Positions 1 through 5,177 of a stretch of 6,476 nucleotides of DNA are shown piece by piece. The notes beneath the pieces are model-generated. The model saw nothing but the letters and a program-made list of their open reading frames with translations. It did not search any database and was not told the DNA's origin. The stretch is from Nitrospiraceae bacterium (GTDB taxonomy: Bacteria; Nitrospirota; Thermodesulfovibrionia; Thermodesulfovibrionales; Dissulfurispiraceae). The stretch covers positions 1-6,476 of the forward strand of contig PMYY01000212.1 of assembly GCA_003170655.1 (NCBI GenBank). Direction: 5' to 3'. Within the stretch, counting starts at the first letter, position 1, and each line of letters begins with the position of its first letter. Made by a program: the position numbers and the translations under genes.

Positions 1-65
1 GTTTAGTGGTGGGATGGTTCATTAGCCTGTCATTGCATCCATGCTGTGCCTGTTTTCGGTAGGCA

Positions 66-392
66 TTATAACTTTAGAATATGCCGAAGAGTCAAAACAA
101 CACTGACGGCCAAGGGTAACCCGAAGGCGGCCAGATGTATTGCCCAGATTGAGAAATTATTTGGTGCCGATTTATTGTAAGGAAACAAAACGGCTGTGCC
201 TAAATAGATCATGCCGGACACAATGAATGTCCAACCGCCAAATCTATTAGCAGAATACCAGACACGATCAGCTTCCATCGTCTTAACCGTCCGGATGCCA
301 TACCAGCGATTTATTGGTACAACGCCTAATACGAGTGGGAGTGAGACAATTAAGAATATTACAGTCGGTATGAAAAAGGGGGAACTAATCAT
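66..392 (-). CDS. SdpI-family small integral membrane protein
   Basis: Small hydrophobic protein, 108 residues from ATG 392 or 113 from GTG 407. Numbering from the GTG, the layout is a membrane helix at about 10-31, a cytoplasmic-type loop at 33-58, and helices at about 59-75 and 88-108. The loop carries the SdpI/YhfL-type pattern N-R-W-Y-G-I-R-T (33-40), followed by a Trp and Asn about ten residues on (W50, N54). In Bacillus SdpI is an immunity and signal-transduction membrane protein for the SdpC toxin; no toxin gene is nearby, so that role cannot be transferred. The start is unclear. The strong SD AAGGAGG (409-415) lies 1 nt from GTG 407 and 16 nt from ATG 392; ATG is preferred because 1 nt is too close for initiation. 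An in-frame stop upstream rules out a longer protein. It lies about 190 nt past the cupin gene on the same strand, probably as its own unit. Confidence 0.8.
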   Translation of the reverse strand: MISSPFFIPTVIFLIVSLPLVLGVVPINRWYGIRTVKTMEADRVWYSANRFGGWTFIVSGMIYLGTAVLFPYNKSAPNNFSIWAIHLAAFGLPLAVSVVLTLRHILKL

Positions 393-581
393 AATGAATA
401 GAACCACTCCTCCTTAACCATTTTTTGTTCGCGTCGACAATGCCTCTTTGATCCTTATAATTTTTTCTTGAAATTGATAGCTTACTCAATATCTTCGAGT
501 TCGATCTTCAGACGTGCTAGCATTGTCTCAAGTTCGGCGGTATCAACTTAATGACAGTCCATCAAGCATTTCTCTCTATTT
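393..581. other. Intergenic stretch without a supported gene
   Basis: This stretch separates the cupin gene from the SdpI-family gene, both on the minus strand. It contains the SD of the SdpI gene (409-415). On the minus strand 547-482 is open for 21 codons and reads like the charged, heptad-rich end of a coiled coil (ending ARLKIELEDIE), but an in-frame stop lies immediately upstream and there is no good start with an SD. No terminator hairpin with a T-tract and no convincing promoter were found. Confidence 0.5.
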
Positions 582-950
582 CTACAACAATTCCGTATCG
601 CTGTGAGAATAGGGTGGTGCGCAGGCGCATAATACTTTCAACAGGACAGCTCCGTTGTTTTTCACATTGTGGGAAGTACCCGCAGGGATGCAAATCGTAT
701 CACCTTCTTTGATCTCGAACTGATCGTCAGCTACAGTAATTACAGCAGATCCTGACAGGATGTGATAAATTTCTTCGCTATGCAGATGTCTATGCATATG
801 AGTCGTAGAGCCTTGAGGTATGATGGCCTCGGCGAGGCTCTGATTGCGGTTCAGATGAGCGAACGGATGCATAAGCTCACGAATGATTGAGCCGTCCTTT
901 GTAATATAGGGCTGGATATTTTCGTATTCACTTTTCTTTATCATTGCCAC
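582..950 (-). CDS. Small single-domain metal-binding cupin protein
   Basis: A 122-residue protein that is essentially one cupin beta-barrel. Motif 1 fits the consensus G(X)5HXH(X)4E(X)6G exactly, from G47 to G67 with H53, H55 and E60. Motif 2 fits G(X)5PXG(X)2H(X)3N exactly, from G83 to N98 with H94. These four ligands predict a bound divalent metal (Fe, Mn, Zn or Ni cannot be distinguished). Extra histidines at 51 and 57 make the site unusually His-rich. The family includes sugar isomerases, dioxygenases and sensors, so the substrate is unknown. The start is GTG 950, because AAGGA (959-963) sits 8 nt upstream; ATG 944 is an alternative. The gene overlaps the amidase gene upstream by 23 nt, which suggests translational coupling and possibly action on a related metabolite. 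It is probably the last gene of the cvpA operon. Confidence 0.9.
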   Translation of the reverse strand: MAMIKKSEYENIQPYITKDGSIIRELMHPFAHLNRNQSLAEAIIPQGSTTHMHRHLHSEEIYHILSGSAVITVADDQFEIKEGDTICIPAGTSHNVKNNGAVLLKVLCACAPPYSHSDTELL

Positions 951-1713
951 ACCGCATGTCCTTCAGGAATGGATATTCAGCCCTCACGTTATCGACTACC
1001 GAAGGGTCGAATTCACATACAACGTATTCATCAGTATCGTTGCCCTGGCAGATGACTTGTCCCAACGGGTCGACCACACGTGATGCTCCCGAATAAATGA
1101 TTCCGTTTCCATCCGTCCCTGTCCTGTTGACTCCGAACACAAAACATTGGTTCTCGATGGCGCGGGCCGCGAGAAGGGTCTCCCAGTGGTCACCTCTTGA
1201 GGCCGGCCAGTTCGATATAACGAAGATCGCCTTCACTTGATTCGCTATCTTTCTGAAGACCTCGGGGAATCTCAAATCATAGCAGATAAAGACGCTTGAA
1301 GGCATTCCATCGATGTTGAATATTGTCACACTCTCTCCTGCCATGTAATACTTTTCTTCTTCGGCAAGGCAAAAAGGATGCATCTTCGTATAAGTAGCAG
1401 AAAGCATGCCTGTCCTGTCGTAGATGACTGCAATGTTGCGGCCCTTTTCTTCGGCCGGTGATTTCATAGGGAACCCGGCTATAAGGTTGATGCTATTCTT
1501 TTTTGCGATATCGGAAAGTATCGAAGTGGTTTCGCCGATACCTTCATCCGCAACAGCGGCGAGGTCCATCGAGAACCCGGTATTGAACATTTCCGGCAAT
1601 ACGATGAGATCGCAATTATCCGTGGCGGCCCGCATGGCAAAAAGCGCAGCCTTCTCGTAATTTAGCCGCCTGTCTTGCCATGCAATGTCGAGTTGAATGA
1701 GAGCTGCTTTCAT
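928..1713 (-). CDS. Carbon-nitrogen hydrolase (nitrilase superfamily), omega-amidase-like
   Basis: A 261-residue protein of normal length for a single-domain nitrilase-superfamily amidase. The Glu-Lys-Cys triad is complete: E41 in LPEMFNTGFSM, K110 in YTKMHPF and the nucleophile C144 in FICYDLRFPE. The acidic run E118-E120 fits the supporting second Glu of the family. The N-terminal QLDIAWQD pattern and the Met/Phe after PE resemble YafV/Nit2-type omega-amidases, which hydrolyse alpha-ketoglutaramate or alpha-ketosuccinamate to the keto acid and ammonia in the cytosol; other short amides are possible. The ATG lies 21 nt after the cvpA stop, with only a weak, distant GGAG, so translation may depend on cvpA. 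Its last 23 nt overlap the cupin gene. The family is secure; the exact substrate is inferred from resemblance only. Confidence 0.92.
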   Translation of the reverse strand: MKAALIQLDIAWQDRRLNYEKAALFAMRAATDNCDLIVLPEMFNTGFSMDLAAVADEGIGETTSILSDIAKKNSINLIAGFPMKSPAEEKGRNIAVIYDRTGMLSATYTKMHPFCLAEEEKYYMAGESVTIFNIDGMPSSVFICYDLRFPEVFRKIANQVKAIFVISNWPASRGDHWETLLAARAIENQCFVFGVNRTGTDGNGIIYSGASRVVDPLGQVICQGNDTDEYVVCEFDPSVVDNVRAEYPFLKDMRCGNDKEK

Positions 1714-1734
1714 TATTTATTTTCAGGCTCCGCG

Positions 1735-2247
1735 TTATAACTTCTTCGTCTTGAGGTTATCGACCTTCTTGCGGTATTGCTCCTTGATGTCCTTCGGTAC
1801 CATATTGTCGACTATCTTGATTCCCCTCATTACGAACGGGAGTGCTGCGGATGTGTTGATCAGCGGGCTGTCGTTCGGAAGGACAGCTATGAGAAATATA
1901 ACCATCAGGGCTACTAACAGGAACCCTTTTATGAAGCCGACTATACCCCCACCGAAGCTGTTGATAAGGCCGAGACCGGGTAATTTAAAAAACTTGCCTA
2001 CGATCCAGGCTATTACCATAGAAGCAATAATACATAAAATAAAAATAGCAATGAAGCTAAGTATTCTAGCTGCTGCGGCATCCACAAAGGTAAGGTGCCG
2101 GGCTACAGCTGCGTGATAGCGCACCGCTGCGAAATACCCGAATATGATACCGACAATGCTGAAGATCTGGCTTACCATGCCCTTCCATATGCCGTATGCG
2201 GTTGTAATGCTTATGATGACGAGGATGATGATATCCAGCGTGTTAAT
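1735..2247 (-). CDS. cvpA: CvpA family membrane protein with probable ATT start
   Basis: CvpA-family integral membrane protein, about 170 residues, normal for the family. The first ATG (2178) would give only 147 residues and remove the first helix, but the frame stays open upstream and encodes the typical CvpA start (NTLDIIILVI..., then GIWKGMVSQIFSIVG). Four helices are seen at about 5-21, 25-42, 59-84 and 105-124, with the glycine-rich PGLGLINSFGG stretch before the last. An in-frame TAG lies at 2254-2256, so initiation must fall between it and 2178. AGGAG (2257-2261) lies 9 nt before ATT 2245-2247, making ATT the best start; ACG 2251-2253 and CTG 2236-2238 are poorer. CvpA was first linked to colicin V production in E. 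coli; the true function is uncertain, with ties to envelope integrity. It heads the operon with the amidase and cupin genes. Confidence 0.88.
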   Translation of the reverse strand: MNTLDIIILVIISITTAYGIWKGMVSQIFSIVGIIFGYFAAVRYHAAVARHLTFVDAAAARILSFIAIFILCIIASMVIAWIVGKFFKLPGLGLINSFGGGIVGFIKGFLLVALMVIFLIAVLPNDSPLINTSAALPFVMRGIKIVDNMVPKDIKEQYRKKVDNLKTKKL

Positions 2248-2256
2248 GGTCGTCTA

Positions 2257-2287
2257 CTCCTATTTGAAAAAGTGTCGCGGTATTATA
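2257..2287 (-). promoter_or_regulatory. Predicted cvpA promoter -10 and ribosome binding site
   Basis: A perfect TATAAT is read on the minus strand at 2282-2287. The predicted transcript would start near 2275 and reach AGGAG (2257-2261) and the ATT start at 2247 after a leader of about 28 nt. No recognisable -35 lies 15-18 nt upstream (TGTGAT at the 17-nt position), so the promoter may be weak or need an activator. The -10 lies inside the palindrome at 2277-2291. Confidence 0.5.
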
Positions 2288-2291
2288 CCGC
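2277..2291. promoter_or_regulatory. Perfect 15-nt palindrome over the cvpA -10: putative operator
   Basis: GCGGTATTATACCGC is a perfect inverted repeat with 7-bp arms and one central base, and it contains the whole minus-strand TATAAT. A dimeric repressor bound here would block RNA polymerase at cvpA. The site lies in the divergent gap of about 100 nt between cvpA and the SprT-like gene. The palindrome is seen directly; its role as an operator is inferred from position alone. Confidence 0.4.
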
Positions 2292-2331
2292 ATAGTTTTA
2301 TATTATCACATCATCCGAGACATGGAAGCTA

Positions 2332-2340
2332 TGTTATAGT
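2332..2340 (+). promoter_or_regulatory. Possible extended -10 of the SprT-like gene
   Basis: TGTTATAGT matches the extended -10 form TGnTATAAT in all but one position. There is no -35 match, which is usual for extended -10 promoters. The predicted start of transcription is about 2347, only about 3 nt before the ATG at 2350, so the mRNA would be nearly leaderless. This agrees with the lack of an SD before that ATG. Confidence 0.35.
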
Positions 2341-2349
2341 TATGAATAG

Positions 2350-3066
2350 ATGCTGAAAAATTTTATCCAAAGACAGCTGGGCCTTATCTTCGGGTATTCC
2401 GAAAATTCTCTTCGACGTCATCTTGAAGCATGTCTCGGCAGGCCGGTCTCTCTCGTACTAACCGATAATTCGGCCAGCATGCTTTCTGGGAGGATCAAGG
2501 ATGGTGTCATGCTAGTTCGCCTGCACCGGATGTTTCTCGATGCAGACAGCGCAGTGATAGATGAAATAGTCTCGATGCTGCGGCACAGAAAAGGAAAGAT
2601 GACGCTATTCCGTAGTTTCGTGCGTGATAACAGAGACCGGTTATGCAAAAAGGCTCCACAGAAGATCTCTGTAAAGACCACCGGCAGATATTACGATCTC
2701 AGGGAGTTGTTCGATGAAATCAATGCAGAATATTTTGACGGTGCAATCGATGCCATAATCACCTGGGGCTCGAAGTGTTCAAGGTATGCAGTGAAGAGAC
2801 GGACACTTGGTAGTTACAGCGGAAGCACCAATATTGTCAGGATAAATCCGGTGCTGGACAAAAAGACGGTCCCGCGATATTTTGTGGCTTTTGTCGTATA
2901 CCACGAAATGCTCCACGCTTCTATTATAGTTTCAGACAAAGTTTCGAGCGCAACTTCAGGTAATGGACGCAGGAGAATAGTCCATTCGAGGGAATTTAAG
3001 AAACGCGAAAGGCTGTTCAGAGACTATCAGAAGGCTATTGCATGGGAAAAAAGATCATCGGCATAA
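2350..3066 (+). CDS. SprT-like zinc metalloprotease family protein
   Basis: A 238-residue protein with a basic C-terminal half. The zinc-metalloprotease signature HExxH is at 185-189 (YHEMLHA), and H212 in the VHSREF stretch fits the third ligand. Upstream, YYDLRELFDEINAEYFDG (114-131) followed by a Trp-Gly (139-140) is the classic start of the SprT-like domain; the domain then spans about 114-230. Residues 50-100, including VRLHRMFLDAD, form an N-terminal extension seen in bacterial SprT-like relatives. Eukaryotic Spartan/Wss1 relatives cut DNA-protein crosslinks; the role of bacterial members is largely unknown, so a DNA-repair function is only a possibility. There is no signal peptide. A stop codon sits immediately before ATG 2350, so this is the most upstream start possible. 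It lacks an SD and may be translated from a near-leaderless mRNA. It is transcribed alone, divergent from cvpA. Confidence 0.85.
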   Translation: MLKNFIQRQLGLIFGYSENSLRRHLEACLGRPVSLVLTDNSASMLSGRIKDGVMLVRLHRMFLDADSAVIDEIVSMLRHRKGKMTLFRSFVRDNRDRLCKKAPQKISVKTTGRYYDLRELFDEINAEYFDGAIDAIITWGSKCSRYAVKRRTLGSYSGSTNIVRINPVLDKKTVPRYFVAFVVYHEMLHASIIVSDKVSSATSGNGRRRIVHSREFKKRERLFRDYQKAIAWEKRSSA

Positions 3067-3076
3067 AACGATAGCG

Positions 3077-3101
3077 AAAAAAGAGCGGGCATGAAGCCCG
3101 C
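3077..3101 (-). terminator. Intrinsic terminator of the 59-residue gene
   Basis: On the minus strand a perfect 6-bp GC stem (GCGGGC/GCCCGC at 3085-3090 and 3096-3101, 5-nt loop) is followed two bases later by six T residues (3077-3082). This is a good rho-independent terminator 25 nt past the stop of the minus-strand gene at 3126. On the plus strand no T-tract follows the stem, so it is unlikely to end the SprT-like transcript, whose stop lies only 10 nt away. Confidence 0.85.
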
Positions 3102-3125
3102 CCCAAGACCTGTCGAAGCGATTTA

Positions 3126-3305
3126 CTATTCGATATTGAAAGTTGCCACTTCTTTCATGCCCGGCAGGTATTGACCCACCGGAACCAGCTTCTTCCCTTC
3201 ATTGACGCATCCGATTATAATGGTCCACAACTGATTTAGCTCCTTTTTTTCCCGGTCGTTCTCCGGCGTCATCGTTAGGAGTGTGCCCTCAAGTTCGATC
3301 TTCAT
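3126..3305 (-). CDS. Small conserved-looking hypothetical protein, 59 residues
   Basis: A 59-residue protein of unknown function, beginning MKIELEGTLLTMTPEN and ending VATFNIE. I do not recognise a family. It is soluble, without a signal peptide or membrane helix. The central helix-like part is charged (EKKELNQLW) and the second half is rich in Gly, Val and Pro, suggesting a small alpha/beta fold. It is very probably real: GGAGGA lies at ideal distance before the ATG, a good -35/-10 pair lies about 90 nt upstream, and a strong intrinsic terminator follows, making a complete single-gene unit. It is shorter than many gene-finder cut-offs and could be missed. It lies between the CCA enzyme gene (same strand, 139 nt upstream) and the convergent SprT-like gene; neither context explains its job. 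Confidence 0.75.
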   Translation of the reverse strand: MKIELEGTLLTMTPENDREKKELNQLWTIIIGCVNEGKKLVPVGQYLPGMKEVATFNIE

Positions 3306-3366
3306 AGTCTTCCTCCGTTTGATAGATATTTATCAGGCTGTGCAACTGCATCAATAACCTACGGGA

Positions 3367-3384
3367 GGTGAATCGATGATCACC
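3367..3384 (-). promoter_or_regulatory. Small hairpin in the leader of the 59-residue gene
   Basis: The inverted repeat GGTGA...TCACC (5-bp arms, 8-nt loop) would form a modest hairpin in the predicted 5' leader of about 90 nt, roughly 10 nt from the transcription start. The leader is long for so small a gene, but no known riboswitch or attenuator is recognised. Confidence 0.25.
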
Positions 3385-3400
3385 CGCATGCTTTTTTCAA

Positions 3401-3428
3401 AATATACCAATTAATGGACAGAATTCAA
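3401..3428 (-). promoter_or_regulatory. Promoter of the 59-residue gene
   Basis: On the minus strand TTGAAT (3423-3428) is followed after 16 nt by TATATT (3401-3406), matching the sigma-70 consensus at 4/6 and 5/6. It sits in the gap just after the CCA enzyme stop and predicts a start near 3394, leaving a leader of about 89 nt before the ATG at 3305. Confidence 0.55.
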
Positions 3429-3444
3429 AAATAGGGCAAGTTAA

Positions 3445-4764
3445 TCAGCCGCCGATATCTTTCTTGCGGACCATCCGGCCCGCTTCTAAGAGGGCTTCGG
3501 CTCGCGATGCGATTCGACCTTCCAGAGCGAGTAGTTCAATAGCGGAAAGAATGTCTTTGAAAAAGGGGGAAGGGGAGAGTCCGAACTCCGACATGAGGTC
3601 GTTTCCGTCAATAAAAGGCAGTTTGCTACGGCGAGGTATGAATTCGTCGTGATAAATTGCCACAATTTCCTCAGCCTGCGTAATAAAGGTGCCTTCCGAC
3701 AACTGACAGACTCGCCCGATTGAAAGTATATAGATCAACAGGGCATAAATATCATCGCCGAATTCTCTCAGAATCCCTGTTATGGCAGGCTTCAAGTTAT
3801 TGCCGAGCGCAGTTATTACATTGTTATTCGCGTCCATCATACGCACGAATTCGCGCTCTCGCCTTGAAAGTTTCAGGCGCGACACGACTTTTTCAGCTGT
3901 GATGCTGTTCTGGAAAAGTATTGAGAGTTTGAGGCAAAAAGTCCGGCTCTCGTCCGCAAGGTATTCCCTAACGGTGTCGCTCCTGCCGGAGAAGTAGAGA
4001 GGGATGTTTTTCAGAATATGTTCTACATAGTCGTAAGCCTGGCGGGTCTGTTGCCATGTGTCAGGCGCGAGCTCGGTCAGCTCAGGGAATAAATAAAAGA
4101 GGAGACCGTCTTTCTCCATTTGTTTTATAGTCGAATAGGAAGATGCTGTCAGCACTATGTGCCTGAGTTCTTCGGTTATTCTTTCAACGGCCGGCCTCGA
4201 AATCAGTGATGCATGTTCACTTACAACCGAAGCGGTATGTAATTCTATGCCGAAATTGAGTTCGGCAGCAAATCGGTAGATGCGGAGGAGCCTCAGAGGG
4301 TCATTAACAAGATTCTCCTCTGATACCATACGGATAATTTTGTATTTGAGATCATGCCGTCCGCTAAAAGGATCAATTATGCTTTCTTTAAGTTCCTCAC
4401 GTCTGGCCTTTGAATGCCCGCTTTCGACCTTCGACAACGGTATCGCCATTGAATTGATAGTAAGGTCGCGGTTGGCAAGGTCATCGAGTATTGCACTGCC
4501 GTGCATGGTGCAAATATCTATGAACTCATTTTGTCTGGCAATCCGCGCAATACCGAAATCCCTGTCGAGGAGGACGAATGTAGCTCCTATTGTATCGGCA
4601 AAAGAGCGGCCTATTTTTTCCGCATCTCCTTTAACGACAATATCGGCGTCCTTGATATGCCTGTCCAGAAGAAGGTCTCTGACGGTTCCTCCGACGATAA
4701 AGGCATCATCGACCAACTGTCCGGCGACTGCAAAATCGCAAAAAAGATTCAGCAATGTTGACAC
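3445..4764 (-). CDS. cca: CCA tRNA nucleotidyltransferase / poly(A) polymerase family protein
   Basis: Class II nucleotidyltransferase of 439 residues, predicted to add CCA, or part of it, to tRNA 3' ends in the cytosol. Motifs appear in family order: VGGTVRDLL (24-32); the metal-binding D39-A-D41 in KDADIVV; NRDLTINSMA for sugar and nucleotide recognition; IDPFSGRHDL; NDPLRLLRIYRFA for base recognition; and PAVERITEEL in the neck. These cover the poly(A) polymerase head and RNA-binding neck; the remaining C-terminal part is helical. The HD phosphohydrolase motif of E. coli Cca is absent. The E. coli PcnB-type Gly-basic-basic-Phe signature is also absent, which favours a tRNA enzyme over a poly(A) polymerase, but an A-adding or CC-adding partial enzyme cannot be excluded. 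The start is GTG 4764, with GGAG 5 nt upstream. The first frame-open stretch upstream has no better start, and a small overlapping reading frame precedes it. Confidence 0.9.
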   Translation of the reverse strand: MSTLLNLFCDFAVAGQLVDDAFIVGGTVRDLLLDRHIKDADIVVKGDAEKIGRSFADTIGATFVLLDRDFGIARIARQNEFIDICTMHGSAILDDLANRDLTINSMAIPLSKVESGHSKARREELKESIIDPFSGRHDLKYKIIRMVSEENLVNDPLRLLRIYRFAAELNFGIELHTASVVSEHASLISRPAVERITEELRHIVLTASSYSTIKQMEKDGLLFYLFPELTELAPDTWQQTRQAYDYVEHILKNIPLYFSGRSDTVREYLADESRTFCLKLSILFQNSITAEKVVSRLKLSRREREFVRMMDANNNVITALGNNLKPAITGILREFGDDIYALLIYILSIGRVCQLSEGTFITQAEEIVAIYHDEFIPRRSKLPFIDGNDLMSEFGLSPSPFFKDILSAIELLALEGRIASRAEALLEAGRMVRKKDIGG

Positions 4765-4823
4765 ATCATCTCCGCGATTCGATAAAAAGTCACAGGGCCG
4801 TCATTTACTAGGTTGACCTTCAT
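4749..4823 (-). CDS. Possible 24-residue leader peptide overlapping the cca start
   Basis: Minus-strand frame of 24 codons (begins MKVNLVNDGP, ends MMCQHC) with GGAGG (4834-4838) 10 nt before its ATG. It runs through the SD of cca and stops 13 nt inside it, so its 3' end overlaps cca by 16 nt in another frame. Ribosomes finishing this peptide could restart at GTG 4764, giving translational coupling. Against it: it is short, has no recognised homologue, and its spacing to the SD is on the long side. It is not an extension of the CCA enzyme, whose N-terminus already looks complete. Confidence 0.35.
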   Translation of the reverse strand: MKVNLVNDGPVTFYRIAEMMCQHC

Positions 4824-4839
4824 AGGAATGGCGCCTCCA

Positions 4840-4868
4840 TTGTTGGGCAGGTGAAACATCCATATAAT
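4840..4868 (+). promoter_or_regulatory. Promoter of the monoheme cytochrome gene
   Basis: TTGTTG (4840-4845), a 17-nt spacer and a perfect TATAAT (4863-4868) form a good sigma-70-type promoter. The predicted start near 4875 leaves a leader of about 28 nt that contains the AGGAG of the cytochrome gene. Confidence 0.65.
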
Positions 4869-4902
4869 AGACTAAAGCATAACTAAATGAAAGGAGAGAT
4901 GA

Positions 4903-5169
4903 ATGCTGAAACGGGTTGTAGTGCTGACAATTATAGGGATTATAGCTGTTGTCGGAGGATTTTCGACGGTTGGTGCGGAATATTACCAGGGATACCAGGT
5001 TTGCGTTCCGTGTCACAATGGCCGTACAGCACCGGATTTGAAAGGACTATTTTCGTCTGCCGACGAGTTGATCCGGACGGCCAAAAGCGTGAAGGACCCG
5101 ATGATGAGAAATATCCAGCAGAACAACGAACTTTTAAAAGCGGCGGCAAAAGACCTCGGACTGAAGTAG
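4903..5169 (+). CDS. Small secreted monoheme c-type cytochrome
   Basis: An 88-residue precursor. A Sec signal peptide is clear: basic LKR, hydrophobic core at about 5-20, and a likely cleavage after Gly-Ala (24-25), giving a mature protein of only about 63 residues. One heme-binding motif CVPCH lies at 34-38, close to the mature N-terminus. H38 is the proximal ligand; M67 or M68 in DPMMRN could be the distal one, as in class I cytochromes. It probably transfers electrons in the periplasm, although the partner is not visible. It is smaller than typical class I cytochromes (about 80-100 residues mature). The start is ATG 4903, with AGGAG 6 nt upstream and its own promoter. It stops 8 nt from the convergent NagA-like gene, with no terminator between them. 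Heme attachment is predicted from the motif alone. Confidence 0.85.
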   Translation: MLKRVVVLTIIGIIAVVGGFSTVGAEYYQGYQVCVPCHNGRTAPDLKGLFSSADELIRTAKSVKDPMMRNIQQNNELLKAAAKDLGLK

Positions 5170-5177
5170 ATCCTTCT

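Noticed and set aside
1..65. Possible tail of a plus-strand gene entering the window (open in frame from base 3 to a TAG at 60-62)
   Set aside because: Nineteen codons with no recognisable motif cannot support a gene call.
482..547. Minus-strand open stretch ending in coiled-coil-like residues, possibly the remnant of a gene
   Set aside because: It has only about 21 codons, a stop directly upstream and no start with an SD. It also shares 13 nt with the start of the 59-residue gene, but too little to claim a duplicated fragment.
1697..2116. Long plus-strand open frame opposite cvpA and the amidase gene
   Set aside because: It is the antisense shadow of cvpA; it has no SD, no family motifs and a composition unlike a real protein.
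3085..3101. Bidirectional terminator also ending the SprT-like gene
   Set aside because: On the plus strand the stem is followed by CCAAGACC without a T-tract, so only minus-strand termination is supported.
3363..3414. Plus-strand 12-codon frame (ATG 3376) with a strong GGGAGGTG 5 nt upstream
   Set aside because: It is very short, has no promoter and no downstream plus-strand gene to regulate. The purine-rich stretch is better explained as one arm of the hairpin in the minus-strand leader.
4862..4892. Possible minus-strand promoter for cca overlapping the cytochrome -10 (TATTAT at 4864-4869)
   Set aside because: The -35 position at 17 nt reads TTTCAT, only two consensus matches. The AT-rich match is explained by the complement of the plus-strand TATAAT.
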